Assembly (NCBI GenBank): GCA_963971535.1
Contig: OZ020593.1
Span: forward strand, 12,763,500-12,827,499
Source of the DNA: Notolepis coatsorum
Lineage: Eukaryota > Chordata > Actinopteri > Aulopiformes > Paralepididae
Length of the DNA: 64,000 nucleotides
Direction of reading: 5' to 3'
A program made the translations under genes and the position numbers. The notes below the pieces were generated by a model. The model saw only the letters and a program-made list of their open reading frames with translations. It did not search any database and was not told where the DNA came from. Below, piece by piece: positions 33,161 to 45,123 of this stretch (its first letter is position 1; every line of letters begins with the position of its first letter).

Positions 33161-33719
33161 GACCACTGGAACGTCGTCCAACTCTCTGAGTAGGAGGAGT
33201 GTGGGTGGGAGTTTGGTAGCTTGGTGTCGTGCGAAGGATTTGATTGTCAGAAGGATATTGGAATTTCCACTACATGATTAACCTTCACAACAACAACTGA
33301 CAAAAAAAATTAAAAATATCATAAATAAATAAAGCCCTCTTTTAATCAATAGCTAATCACAGCTGTGAAGAGCAGACTGCCTAATTAAACAGGCCTAGCA
33401 GCGATTCTCAGACCACCGCCTGGATTGGATTGGCTCTCCGTTTCATTACCATTTTCCCTCCAAGATCCACTTGCTCAAAACAACACTTTCTACTGCCGGA
33501 TGTTACCATAGCAACTGCAGATTTTGACGGACCTCATAGAGCGTTATGGCCTTGTATTTTATTAGTGCTCTCACGGTACTACACAGGCACGGCATGTTCA
33601 CTCCGACACTCACACAGAGCAGGGTGGGGGGACATGTTGAAATTATGTATGACATCAACACATCTATCCTTCTCCGCTTACTAGTCAAGTCTTCTTTTTT
33701 TTACTTATCGAATCACCAA
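33161..33719. other. Unassigned, no repeat or exon recognised
   Basis: Apparently unique sequence. An open frame at 33430-33684 has no recognisable domain or codon signature. No splice-bounded exon was convincing. Confidence 0.4.
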
Positions 33720-33880
33720 GAATAAGATGAGATAAGATATTCTTTTATTGATCCCTTGGAGGAAATTCGGGCATCATAGCAGCAGGGGGGGGGGGGGTAC
33801 AGGTATGGGCAGGGTAATTGTAGAAAGACATAAATATAGGCAATAACATTTTATCTGAATATAAAAAAAGAAAAAAAAAG
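33720..33880 (-). repeat. Retroposon 3' tail, inverted, with G13 run
   Basis: TTTTATTGATCCCTTGGAGG and a G run (33786-33798), then TACAGGTATGGGCAGGGTAA. Confidence 0.65.
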
Positions 33881-33959
33881 CACTAACCTTCTTATTGTCT
33901 TATACTATCATGCGCTCTTCCAACTATACTAATATGTCTTTACTACTATGCACTCAACA

Positions 33960-34150
33960 CTGCAACACCCAAGTTTCAGCACTGTTTTGATGAACATTGT
34001 TACTCAGTTGTAAGAGTTCCCTTCCTGCTGACTTGTTAGACAAATCCCAATCAACCATGTGTTGAAATGGCAATAAAGTTTTCTATCTATCTATCTTGTT
34101 GTACAGAACCTGTAGGTCGCTTTGGATAAAAGTGTCAGCTGAATGACTAG
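33960..34150 (+). repeat. L2-type LINE 3' UTR fragments
   Basis: GATGAACATTGTTACTCAGT and GCTTTGGATAAAAGTGTCAG match the 3' UTR of the adjacent L2 at 35335-35440, so an older copy lies directly upstream of the next. Confidence 0.7.
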
Positions 34151-35461
34151 TCAACCACCAGATCCTCCTCGCGGCCCTCGCAGGAATGGGAGTGGCTGGC
34201 TCTGCGCTGACATGGTTGTCATCATACCTCAATGACCGCTCCTACCAAGTGTCATGGAGAGGGACCCTGTCGGCCACCCGCCCCCTGCGGACGGGTGTCC
34301 CCCAGGGCTCGGTTTTAGGACCCCTTCTCTTCTCCCTCTACACTAAATCACTGGGTAACATTATCACGTCTCATGGCTTCTCCTACCACTGTTATGCCGA
34401 CGATACTCAACTCTTCCTCTCCTTCCCTCCCTCAGATATCCACGTCTCTGAGCGGATCTCGGCCTGTCTGTCCGACATCTCCGCCTGGATGACGACCAAC
34501 CACCTCAAACTGAACCTAAGCAAAACAGAATTGCTCCACCTGCCGGCCAAATCCTCCCCCCTGACCGACCTTTCCATCACAGTCGAGAATGCAGCTGTGA
34601 CCGCGTCCCCGACCGCCAAGAACCTTGGTGTTGTCCTCGACGACCAGTTGAACTTCTCTGCTCACATCGCAGCGACAACCAGAACCTGCCGATTCCTCCT
34701 GAGCAACGTCAGAAGGATACGCCCCTTCCTGACAAAAGAAGCCACCCAACTCCTCGTCCAATCAACAGTCATCTCCCGCCTCGACTACTGCAACGCACTG
34801 CTCGCTGGCCTCCCGGCCACTGCCACTAAGCCTCTTCAACTCATTCAGAACGCAGCGGCCCGCCTGATCTCAAACCTACCGAAGTCGGCCCATGTCACCC
34901 CACTTCTTAGGGACCTGCACTGGCTCCCCATTGCTGCACGAATCCGCTTCAAGGCCCTCGACCTAGCATACCGTGCGGCAAAGGGAACTGCTCCCGCCTA
35001 CCTCCGGTCAATGGTCTCTAACTACACACCCTCAAGACCCCTACGCTCTGCATCTTCTGGCCGCCTCAGACCTACTCCTATCCAAGCTCCGGGAGGGTCA
35101 TCAAAGAGAAGTCGCCTATTCTCAGTCCTTGCCCCACAATGGTGGAATGAACTACCCACCCCAGTTAGGACAGCCGAAACACGTCCAATCTTTCGCCGTC
35201 GACTAAAGACGCACTTCTTCAACCATTATCTGAATTAAAAAAAAAAAAAAGAAAAAAAAAAAATCTAACCCTAACTAACCATACTGTCATGCACTTGTCC
35301 TAATAAACTAACCTACACTGTAGCACTCAACACTTTGATGAACATTGTTACTCAGCTGATAGAGTTGTGCTCTTCCTGATGGCTTGTCGTACAGAACTTG
35401 TAAGTCGCTTTGGATAAAAGCGTCAGCTAAATGACTAAATGTAAATGTAAATGTAAATGTC
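34151..35461 (+). mobile_element. L2-clade LINE, 5'-truncated, open reverse-transcriptase C-terminal half
   Basis: An uninterrupted frame (ATG at 34186, stop at 35236-35238, 350 codons) starts inside the reverse transcriptase. GVPQGSVLGPLLFSLY is at residues 38-53 and the catalytic YADD at 70-73. Conserved L2 C-terminal blocks follow (NLGVVLDDQLNFSAHI, SRLDYCNALLAGLP, LHWLPIAARIRFKALDLAYR, IFRRRLKTHFFNHYLN). The frame is open upstream of the ATG to about 34151, where truncation occurs. The 3' UTR ends GGATAAAAGCGTCAGCTAAATG and (TGTAAA)n, the usual L2 tail. The endonuclease and half of the RT are missing, so it cannot be autonomous. The intact frame suggests a fairly recent copy. Confidence 0.93.
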
Positions 35462-35566
35462 AATATATGACAAAGAATAAACAGTGTAAATATAATATAA
35501 TTATATATATAATTAACTCTAAATATAAAAATGAGAAAAAAGAAACAGTTAAAGGAATATCTTATC

Positions 35567-36512
35567 TTAACACTTTGAGTGCCAGCCACGAGAAATCTTG
35601 TTAGTTCATGCCATGCGTTGAGTGCCAAGAACGAGAAATCTCGTTATTTAATCGTAATTTCTTTTATTATCGATTTCCATTCATTTTTCATCAATCTAGC
35701 CTCACGTTACCAGTGGGGATCTGTCTGAGCTCGAACAGGGAAAATACCGCCCCCTATCGTCTCTCCGGATGGTATTGCACCCATTGGATTGGACTGAATG
35801 AAATGGATGGGAAAAAAATAGTCCGGAATCCACATTTTACTTGTCAGGCATGTAACCTGAGACGATCCCACTCATTGCCGAGCCGCAGAACAGCGTGGAA
35901 TATGTGTTACCAGTACCCAGCGTTGGATCAATAAACGCGATCGATATTTGGAATGGCGATCAGGAATTGGAATAATCTTTTTGGAGAACATCTGATCTGA
36001 GGTAAGGAATCTATTTTACCAGTCTTGGGATAATCAGAGTTTTTTTCACCTATATCTCAGCGTGTCCCATATGTGTGTGTGTGCTGATCAGGAAATAAGA
36101 TAATCGATTTTTCAGCCCGCTTCTCTAGCGTGCATAAGTACACATATACTATAGATAATCTAGCGTTTATTTGAAAACGATTCATAAATAGGCCGAAAAA
36201 TGACAACGTGTTTTGTGTATTCCAGTAAAGGGTGATTCCTGCAGAATCTTTTTTTTTTCTTTTTTTTTAAGTTTTAAAAAACGAGTGTTTTATTCAAAAT
36301 GGTATAAAACGGAAATTAACCGATTAAAAAACAATCCGTTTCGACAATGTTGACTGCAAACAAGTCATTGATAAGCGACGGGCGTATTAGACACATAGCC
36401 ATAATTTAAGATATAGTTTATGCGTTCGCAAATGTGATCGCCCTCACATTGACTACAGCGCTGGCACTCAAGCGCTATTTCTGGCGACCCCTGCTGGCAC
36501 TCAAAGTGTTAA
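35567..36512 (+). mobile_element. TTAA-flanked element, best-preserved copy
   Basis: TTAACACTTTGAGTGCC at the left and GGCACTCAAAGTGTTAA at the right are perfect 17-bp inverted repeats including TTAA. ACGAGAAATCTCGT occurs twice, each after a GAGTGCC motif. Donor-like CTGAGGTAAGG at 35997-36007. The 3019 copy is nearly identical. Confidence 0.92.
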
Positions 36513-36528
36513 TGTGTAGCCCCTAATC

Positions 36529-36584
36529 GAGACAACTGTGACAAGCTATTGACAATTTGGATGGACGCTTGTCACAGTTGTCTC
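36529..36584. repeat. Perfect 18-bp stem-loop
   Basis: GAGACAACTGTGACAAGC and its exact complement (36567-36584) around a 20-nt loop, just outside the TTAA element. Confidence 0.85.
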
Positions 36585-36732
36585 TACGCCACCATCACTG
36601 CTGTTTTGTGGAGAGAGCGTGCTAAACCAAATCTCATCAGCAGTCCATCCTTGCAGCTGCTGCAGCTCTCAAAAGGCACCTTGAAGAATCCACTCTGCCT
36701 TCTAAAAGATTTTAAATAATTCTACATCTTTA

Positions 36733-37224
36733 GGGCGGCTAGGTGGTGTAGTGGGCAAGGCACTCGCCACCAGTGTGGAGACGCTAGGATTCGCGTGTTC
36801 GAATCCAGCTCTCCACATTGTTTTCAGTTTAGCTGGTCGTCCGCAGTAATACACATTGGCCGTATTACGGGGAGGGAAAACTGAAGGGTGGGGATCGAAC
36901 GTTGTGAACAAGCGACTCCTACAAGTCGGTTGGTGCGCCTGCGCAGTAGAATCAGGAAGTGTCGGGGGCAGCGTGAGCCTCCCACGCGTTACTCCTCGAC
37001 ACTGAGAGATCGAGCTGCGCAGGTGAAAAGATGCGACTGCTGTTACCTCAAGTACCGGAGGGGACTTGTGCTATGTATGACTTAGTCCACATTGCAGCCG
37101 GCTTGTGGGAGGCAAGAAACAGCGTTCGTGACAGGGGAGGGTTGAATTGGATGATACGAAATTGGGATGGGAGAAAATATAGAAAAATGGGAGAAAAAGT
37201 GGATAAAAAAAAAAAAAAAAAAGG
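36733..37224 (+). mobile_element. SINE family 1 variant, full length, 13-bp target duplication
   Basis: Head GGCTAGGTGGTGTAGTGGGC, B box GTGTTCGAATCC, body GAGAGATCGAGCTGCGCAGG and a poly-A tail. TTCTACATCTTTA flanks it at 36720-36732 and 37225-37237. Confidence 0.9.
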
Positions 37225-37399
37225 TTCTACATCTTTAATACTTTACCCTGCTTTTACCGTCTCCGTCGTTGAGTTCTTGTTCCTGCCAGTTTATTGGAGT
37301 TAGCTGTGTGTAAGGTCGAGAGAGAGAAGCGGACCCCAGTAGACCAAGTGACAGCGGCTCAGGAGGAGACAGAGCGTTCGTCTGGAAATCAGAACCCCT

Positions 37400-37560
37400 A
37401 CTTAGCCCCCACACTTAACCCCTAATTGCTCCCGATGAGCAGGTTTGGCACCTCGCATGGTCGCCTCCGCCGTCGGTGTCTGAACGTGTGAATGTGAGGA
37501 ACAGAATGGTAAAGCACTTTGGATAAAAGCACTACATAAATGCATCATTTACGGTTACCA
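37400..37560 (+). mobile_element. SINE family 2, 3' part
   Basis: CACTTAACCCCTAATTGCTC to GGATAAAAGCACTACATAAA, lacking the tRNA head. Confidence 0.7.
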
Positions 37561-37886
37561 TTTACAAAGCATTTCTCAGGCAAAGATGACATAAAGAGAT
37601 GACCCCTGGGGAGGACAGAGGGTGATGTTTATTTCAGTTCCAAGGAGCTGCTGCAGCTCTACATGGGGGGTATACAGCCCTTTTGTGTGTCTGACTCTCA
37701 ACCACCAAAACCTGCACAGACTACATAGCGTACGACGTATATCATGCCAGTTAGGGTAGACAGAGAGAAGAGGCCAGACAGCACAGGAAAACAAATGTGC
37801 ATATCAAATACTGTACTTTTAATTAAGTAGGACTTTGAATAGAGGACTTTTAATTTCACCATAGTACTATTTTATCTTGGTATTCA

Positions 37887-38130
37887 CATTTACATGTTGT
37901 CATTTAGCTGACGCTTTTATCCCAGGCGACTTACAAGTTCTGTACGACAAGTTGGCAGGAAGGGCACAACTCTGTCAGCTGAGTAACAATGTTCATCGAA
38001 TAGTGCTGAGACTTGGGTGCTGCAGTGTTGAGTGAATAGACATAAGACATATTAGTATAGTAGGAGTGCATGGTAGTATAGGACAGTAAGAAAGTTATTA
38101 TTTAATTTTTTCTTCATTTCAGATGATGAA
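37887..38130 (-). repeat. L2-type LINE 3' UTR, inverted
   Basis: TTTAGCTGACGCTTTTATCC and GAGTAACAATGTTCATCGAA; inverse of 35335-35440. Confidence 0.75.
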
Positions 38131-38164
38131 AGTATTTCTACTTTTACTTAAGTCAAGTCCAAAG

Positions 38165-39420
38165 TCAAGTTAGACCGCGCTCTCAGTATCTGACACTGGG
38201 TGTTGAAATCCCAAACATTTATGAAGAATAAAGCCGAAGGCCGGACCAGCACTCTCAGATTTAAAAAAAGTTTTTAATGGCAGCCTATTAAGACATGTTT
38301 CGGAACAGGAGTTCCATCTTCAGTGTTAATAGGCTAGCAGTGATAGCTTGTAAAAATGGGAGCTATATACCATGTGGGCAGGAAGTGACATCATAGAGGT
38401 GAGCTTGGGAATGCTAGTCAACTTTGACCTCCAGAGTAAGGACTTGTTAATGTAGCATGTTGAAAACAAATATATACCAGAAACTTAAATAAGCCAAAAG
38501 CAAACACAAAATTCTATAAGCAAAGAACCACTACAACAGAAGGAAAACTTTTCTCCATTCATAAAATAATAATAATATACTCATGAAAATAAAAGTAATA
38601 AAACGTCTCTTGTAGGAAACAGGATAACAAAATTTGTTTCATTCATTCCCTTTGGTACAGAGCCATTAATCAAATGAATATAGTAACCTGTCTCCCCTCT
38701 AGAGGGCATTGTAGACTAACGAGTCCCTTAAACAATAAGATTGCATTAGGAGAAAATAGAGAGATACGGTACACCCTTAAGCAAGGACATAGTGGTGCTC
38801 AAATAAACACTTGAAATGTCAGTAAAAGTATATATCTCCGGGACCGATGATCCTTTCTTGCTTACTCCTCCGTGGTGGAAGGGGGCCGTCCGGAAACATC
38901 GTCTACGGAGGGAGCACAGCGGAGACATCTCCTTCTTAGGTCGGTCTCTGGGCTGCCTGGTAGGCCTGCGGGAGTGCAGGAGGCACCAAGTGTGTAGATA
39001 GTCCCGTTCGTCTCCTCGTCTCCAGCATCTCTTATGCCGCTCGATGTCTTGCCTTGGCGATGAACAGGCCCCTCGGGATGATGGCGTCCTGCCAATAGTT
39101 AGTAAGGCCATGGAGTATGATACGAGTCTCTTGACTCCATCGTTGTAGCTACAAAAGATTATGTATATCCACTAGGGACAGGGTGAACTGTAAACTCTGG
39201 AGCTGCAGGTCTCTGTATCAAAGTCAAGTTAGACCGCGCTCTCAGTATCTGACACTGGGTGCTGAAATCGAGACATCGAGCGGCATAAGAGATGCTGGAG
39301 ACGAGGAGACGAACGGGACTATCTACACACTTGGTGCCTCCTGCACTCCCGCAGGCCTACCAGGCAGCCCAGAGACCGACCTAAGAAGGAGATGTTTCCG
39401 CTGTGCTCCCTCCGTAGACA
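38165..39420. repeat. Composite repeat with direct and inverted copies, possibly Penelope-like
   Basis: AGACCGCGCTCTCAGTATCT occurs at 38172 and again at 39230. 38895-39060 and 39268-39422 are inverted copies about 155 bp long (GGTCGGTCTCTGGGCTGCCT and its complement). ATGTTTCGGAACAGGAGTTC around 38298 resembles a phrase common near Penelope-type ends. Classification uncertain. Confidence 0.45.
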
Positions 39421-39895
39421 ATGTTCCCCTCCTTGGGTTACATCTCACAATTCTCAAAATCTCAAATTCTATGAATACTTTACAGATCTCCTTAACAATA
39501 TACCCAGCGACAAGGGGTCACATGACCCCTAGGCATTTTCAATAAATGTATCCTCGTCACTCGGTCGAACTCCAGCTCTGTCACTCAATGATCTTTCCTA
39601 AAAGTACCAGTTTTATCTGGCACGGTTTCTGAAATTTCTAAATGACTTCAGGAAAATGAGATGTTATATTTTTCGTGTTTACAAACGCTTTGCTCCCCCC
39701 ACATAGTTTACAACAGACAGCTATAGGGAGGTGTAGTCTGCCGTCACTTTGGACCCGCCCGCAAGGTCCAACCGTATAGGGATTTATCATTGGGAAAATG
39801 GATTATCGGCTATTGTAACAATTATGCCTCATGAACATTGGAAAGCTTTCCATTTTTGCACAAAATGAGTTCCCTTCTATCACTAACATTATTGT

Positions 39896-40849
39896 TTAAC
39901 ACATTCCCGCCCGACCACGGATAAATCCGTGTTTCGAATCCAACGGTTGAGGACCAACAGGTTGTTTTGGCTTTTATTCCATTTTAATAACCTACTCGAT
40001 GTCACCGAGCAGCACTGCAGAAGTACCCTACTCTTTGAATTCGAAAAAGTGCATTACCGGCCAGATCCTCTTAGGGGCGCTATCTCGATAATGCAGTGTT
40101 CCCTGTGGCAGAAGTTGTCTTGTTTTTTCTGGAACTCCAATGTAGTTTTCTGCTAACATGAAGCGATGCCTATAGCCTGTAGCTTGGAATACGTTTTGGG
40201 ACGCGGATTTCAGTGTGCAGTAAAGGAATATATCATCAGCCAATGGACATATCGATCTACCAGATGGCGATCGATAACTGGGAAATCATTTGGGGAATCC
40301 AACCGGCCCACGGTAAGATCTTTTTCACGTAAATTACATGCTGATCAGGGCTTGTTATGATAGCCATCCACCCGGTCAGCGAATGTGGCTACTGAGGCTA
40401 ACGAGGTTATTGGTAATCAATAATCAGAAACGACGTCCCCCGCCACCCCCCCCCCCCCCTTTCATGCATTCATGGTGGACCATCATACCGATCATATGCA
40501 GTTTGAGTTTTAACTGTAGCTTCTGTATATCCGAAATGCCATTGGATTTAACGTTAGTAGCTTAGCGGTCTGTATCTCGCCTTCCAGGAAATATACTAGA
40601 CCAAATCCCTTATAACGCTTATATTCAAGACGCTATAAAATGAGAACGTATTGATGAAAAAAATATTTCTTTAAGCCATTTTGAAGGGACGGCTTATGGT
40701 GTCAATTGACAATGAGAATGGACAGATAGCAATACTATAAAGTATAGATTTAGCTCTACAAACAGCCCCACGGACTATGCAAGTCTATTATGAAATGCTG
40801 GCCGTCTAGAGTGATTTTAGACGGATCCAAGTGGCCGCGAAAGTGTTAA
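39896..40849 (+). mobile_element. TTAA-flanked element, CCCGCCC subfamily
   Basis: TTAACACATTCCCGCCCGAC at the left, GGCCGCGAAAGTGTTAA at the right. Subterminal CACGGATAAATCCGTG. CACGGTAAGATC near 40312. A C13 run (40447-40459) precedes CTTTCATGCAT. Confidence 0.85.
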
Positions 40850-41440
40850 GCATTTTTGGTTGAAATAAAATGACATAATTATTTTGCGATTAATTGCGAA
40901 TATTTTCATGTTGAGCTATATAATGTGGATGAATGGGCACAGAAAGGTACACCATGCAAATGTGCATGCTTTATTTGTTTTAAACGAGGCGATTTAGAAA
41001 TGGGCAATGGGGAAATACGTTGCAATTTTGCGAGGTGGACCGGCCGGAAACAGCAATGATGTAACCACTACACCTCCCTATAAACGCAATCTAACGTTAT
41101 AGGAGATAAATAACAACCAACGATGTAACACAGTAACCCATCGTTACTTGGATTAGTAACTAATATAATTACGTCAGCTAAATGACAAAATGTCAAATGT
41201 AAACCCTGCCCCCCTCTGTTGGCATTGTTGAAAGCAGGATTATACACGGTGTGCAAACAGAGGGACAAAGAGCACCGTTGCTGCTGCTTGTGGAAGGGCC
41301 ACTAGTCAATCAGCTGGCAGTATAAATGAGAGGAGCTTGAAAATAATGTGAACTAGTATTTTTGTAATTATTTATATTTATTTATCTTTTGCTGTAGTGG
41401 ATAGGTATATTATTTTTGATATTGATAGATAATTTATTAC
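40850..41440. other. Unassigned AT-rich sequence
   Basis: Includes a short inverted L2-tail piece (41174-41200, CGTCAGCTAAATGACAAAAT). No exon recognised. Confidence 0.4.
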
Positions 41441-41448
41441 ATATTAAT

Positions 41449-41827
41449 TAGTGCTGTCAATAGATAAAAAATTTACTAATTAATCTCACAATTTTCTGTA
41501 ATTAATCTAGATTAAAAATTGCATTTTTCTACGACCAAAGCTTGTAACAGATATTTACTTGAGTAAAATCATGGGATTAATGTAAAATCAACACAAAGAA
41601 AGTATATTTAGATTCAAAGACTATGTTAATAGCTTTCTTTGAATACAGTTTCTCTCCTGTGAAATACAAATGTTCAACAAAACCATAAACATTGACTCAG
41701 CTAGACCGCTTTCTTATATTATATTGAAAAATGTTCACTCCATAGATTAATCTAGATAAATATTTTTTAACGCTTTAAAGAATTTAAATTAATCTCCAGA
41801 GTTAAAGCATTCATTTTGACAGCCCTA
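41449..41827. mobile_element. hAT-type MITE, 379 bp, perfect 8-bp target duplication
   Basis: TAGTGCTGTCAATAG at the left and TTTTGACAGCCCTA at the right; ATATTAAT at 41441-41448 and 41828-41835. Rich in ATTAATCTAGATTA words. No coding capacity. Confidence 0.92.
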
Positions 41828-41835
41828 ATATTAAT

Positions 41836-42595
41836 ATGATATTGTAAGGAAGGGGCAGGACCAGATAAGCTTTGCTTCTTTCTGTCCCTTCTTGAACAAA
41901 ACCATTTGTCTTGAGCTATGTTGACAATTGCTTCCATGTCTAGGAAGATATATTTTATTTTATTTGTATTTGTATTTTATTTAGTTTTTGTTATTTCAAG
42001 TTTGTGTGTTTATGGTTGTTCGAGATAAATAAATAAAGATCGATCAATCAATCACCTGGTTGGGGAGACAAATGGCTCCCGATGCCAAGAGAGTGCTAAC
42101 GAGGCGGAGGCCACACCTGGGCGCCTCATCAAAGGTGTCACAGGTAGTGTTCTATTGGCTCAGGATTAATTCAAGTCTATGTTTTCCTTTCAGTTCGCTG
42201 GTGGATTTTGGTCGGGAAAAGAGATATAATGGGCTCTATATCATGGGCAGGCAGCATACGGACACCTTTTCTTTATTTTGAAACTATTATTGTCCCTTCC
42301 GTCTCCCCACATTCGTCACTTTCCTTGCCCAGTGTTATGTGTACTTTTCACATGGTGGAGGGTATACTTACTTTCTTTGTTCTTTGGTGTTACATTCACA
42401 CTGTGGTGTGAGTGTGGCGTCACTAATTGGTGAGTTGTGATTGACACACATGCTTTCTTGTAATTGACAGTTGCCGTCTGCTTGCTCGTCACATGGTGGT
42501 GGGAAAAGGCCTGTGTTTCAGTTCATGTTTGAGTATTCTGTATTGTCTGTATAAAGGTGCTGTAAGTGGTATTTCTTTGTTAAAATATGTGTTAA
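41836..42595. other. Apparently unique sequence; possible acceptor
   Basis: TATGTTTTCCTTTCAG at 42178-42193 is a good acceptor-like string followed by an open stretch, but no protein family is recognised and no matching donor was chosen. It is one of the few stretches without obvious repeats. Confidence 0.3.
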
Positions 42596-42770
42596 CCCTT
42601 TCACTGCGACAATACACGGAAGGTTAACCCTTTCACTGCCACACAACAGCAGGTTAACCCTTTCACTGCCACACTACAGAAGGTTAACCCTTTACTATCA
42701 CACAACAGTTACCGTCGGTAGTGTGATAGTAAAGGGTTAACCTTCTGTAGTGTGGCAGTGAAAGGGTTAA
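42596..42770. repeat. TTAACCCTTTCACTGCC array with inverted half
   Basis: Four forward units of about 30-33 bp (TTAACCCTTTCACTGCCACA plus variable end), then two units in reverse (AGTGTGGCAGTGAAAGGGTTAA). Related arrays at 53826-53974 and 62696-63078. Confidence 0.9.
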
Positions 42771-43049
42771 GTAGCTCTACATTCCAACAGCCATTGCTGA
42801 TATAGTGTGTTTGGTCAGCAAGATAATTCTCCAAGTCCCTCCACAAAATACATTTCCTGTTCCCACTTTATCCAATGAGGGGAGAGAACCCTAGATTTTA
42901 TTTTTCTTACTGCACTGATTATTTTACTTGTTTCAAGCACACATTTGCTTAAAAAAATACTTTGTCAGACCATTTTTGCAGTGTGGAGTTCTCTCTCCTG
43001 ATTGGATAAAGTGGGAAAGTGATACCAGGACATTTATTTTCCGTTTACT

Positions 43050-43483
43050 GCAGAGCAGGAGGGACTGGGAGACTCATGTTACTGACCAGACACTCTGTAT
43101 CAGTGATGGCTGTTTACTGCAGAGCAGGAGGGACTGGGAGACCCATGTTACTGACCAGACACTCTGTATCAGTGATGGCTGTTTACTGCAGAGCAGGAGG
43201 GACTGGGAGAGACCCATGTTACTGACCAGACACTCTATATCAGTGATGGCTGTTTACTGCAGAGCAGGAGGGACTGAGAGACCCATGTTACTGACCAGAC
43301 ACTCTGTATCAGTGATGGCTGTTTACTGCAGAGTGGAGGGACTGGGAGACCCATGTTACTGACCAGACACTCTATATCAGTGATGACTGTTTACTGCAGA
43401 GTGGAGGGACTGGGAGACCCATGTTACTGACCAGACACTCTATATCAGTGATGGCTGTCTATTTTATTGTAGATAACTTTTTC

Positions 43484-43573
<90 letters not shown>

Positions 43574-44013
43574 CCCATGTTACTGACCAGACACTCTGTA
43601 TCAGTGATGGCTGTTTACTGCAGAGCAGGAGGGACTGGGAGAGACCCATGTTACTGACCAGACACTCTATATCAGTGATGGCTGTTTACTGCAGAGCAGG
43701 AGGGACTGAGATACCCATGTTACTGACCAGACACTCTGTATCAGTGATGGCTGTTTACTGCAGAGTGGAGGGACTGGGAGACCCATGTTACTGACCAGAC
43801 ACTCTATATCAGTGATGGCTGTTTACTGCAGAGCAGGAGGGACTGGGAGACCCATGTTACTGACCAGACACTCTGTATCAGTGATGGCTGTTTACTGCAG
43901 AGCAGGAGGGACTGGGAGAGACCCATGTTACTGACCAGACACTATATATCAGTGATGGCTGTTTACTGCAGACCAGGAGGGACTGGGAGACCCATGTTAC
44001 TGACCAGACACTC
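43050..44013. repeat. 69-bp VNTR, about 13 units, interrupted by (ATT)n
   Basis: Unit TTTACTGCAGAGCAGGAGGG...CACTCTGTATCAGTGATGGCTG; lengths vary by 2-3 bp. An (ATT)n tract at 43481-43572 sits inside one unit. Because 69 is divisible by three, long frames encoding 23-residue repeats appear by chance. One more unit lies beyond the transposon at 45047-45123. Confidence 0.95.
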
Positions 44014-44016
44014 TAT

Positions 44017-45043
44017 GGGGGCTTTCTCACTAACCATTCGGGGTCGAATCACAGCCCGATCGCACCAGCGGGGACGCTGATTCGCTCCAAACCTGGACTG
44101 CTGAAATAGGTGGTTCCGGGTGCGCGCCAGTGGGAGCGGGGGGCGTGGTGTACGAGCTTGTACCAAAACACGGGAGAGGCTTGTTGTATCAACTAGCTGA
44201 CATACAACGTCATTACTGTAATGCTTTCATGCTTGCTTGAATTTTGGGCAGATAAAAACATACAGCAACAACTGGACAATACCCACAAAAACTATATTTA
44301 TGGGCAATTTGGCGAGTTCAGACCTCAACCAAACAATCATGTTGAGCCTCACGGCTCAGTGGATGAAAACATGAAGCCACGTTACAAGCATAAGACTCCC
44401 TAGCCCCTTCCGTGACTGCGATGTGCAAGCCAGGGGCTTTTGAATACGCAGTCACTCGCAGCTCCATAGTAGCCAGGCTAATTTGGACCACCAAACACTG
44501 CTTAAAAGCTCGGGTGGGGGGAGCTCCAGTAGCTCACCGCATACCTCGAGCGCTATTTCGGCGCCGGGGACAACCGTGCTCGTCACGGATCTGGGGTTTA
44601 GCGAGTTCGAATCCCGGACTGCAGCCGTGCCTTTCCCAGAGTGTCTTCCCCCCCATCTGTACCCCTTCAGCCTGTTTCTGTCGGTCATTCTTGACCAGAG
44701 TAAATGCGATAAACGCAAAAAAGAGCCAGCGGAATGGCCAAAGTTTAAAAAAAAAAAAAAAAGCTCGGGTGGGTCCGAAATATATCAGATATAAAGCCCC
44801 TGGCTTGCACATCGCAGTCACGGAAGGGGCTAAAGACTTCCCTGGCTCGCATTAGGCCTGGCAACATTTTTTGCCATTGCTATGTCTACTATACATTGGT
44901 TTCTCGTTCGAATGCATTTATTTCTATAGACCAGTGGTGCCCAACCAGTCGGCCGTGATCGACCGGTAGAAGTTCGCACCCAAGGACGGAACGAGGACGG
45001 AGCGGAGCTGGTTCGACCCCGAATGGCAGTGAGAAAGCCCCCT
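44017..45043. mobile_element. DNA transposon (GGGGGCTTTCTCACT termini) inserted in the VNTR
   Basis: Left GGGGGCTTTCTCACTAACCA and right TGGCAGTGAGAAAGCCCCC, with further inverted match (TTCGGGGTCGAA). Flanks are TAT and TAA, consistent with a 3-bp TWA-like duplication as in PIF/Harbinger, with one change. VNTR sequence resumes at 45047. Inner inverted segments (GCGATGTGCAAGCCAGGGGC near 44418, inverse near 44800) form a second fold. No transposase recognised. Confidence 0.75.
44519..44761 (+). mobile_element. SINE family 3, target duplication, nested in the transposon
   Basis: Head GAGCTCCAGTAGCTCACCGC, B box GAGTTCGAATCCC, poly-A end. AAGCTCGGGTGGG borders both sides (about 44506-44518 and 44762-44774). 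Confidence 0.9.
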
Positions 45044-45123
45044 AAATCAGTGATGGCTGTTTACTGCAGAGTGGAGGGACTGAGAGACCCATGTTACTGA
45101 CCAGACACTCTACATCAGTGATG

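Noticed and set aside
34407..34761. Minus-strand frames within the L2 element
   Set aside because: Shadows of the conserved plus-strand reverse-transcriptase frame.
36733..36830. tRNA gene (good A and B boxes)
   Set aside because: It continues into a SINE body with a poly-A tail and has target duplications; no proper acceptor stem pairing.
42928..43362. 144-codon frame with six 23-residue repeats
   Set aside because: Produced by the 69-bp VNTR period; no start context or domain.
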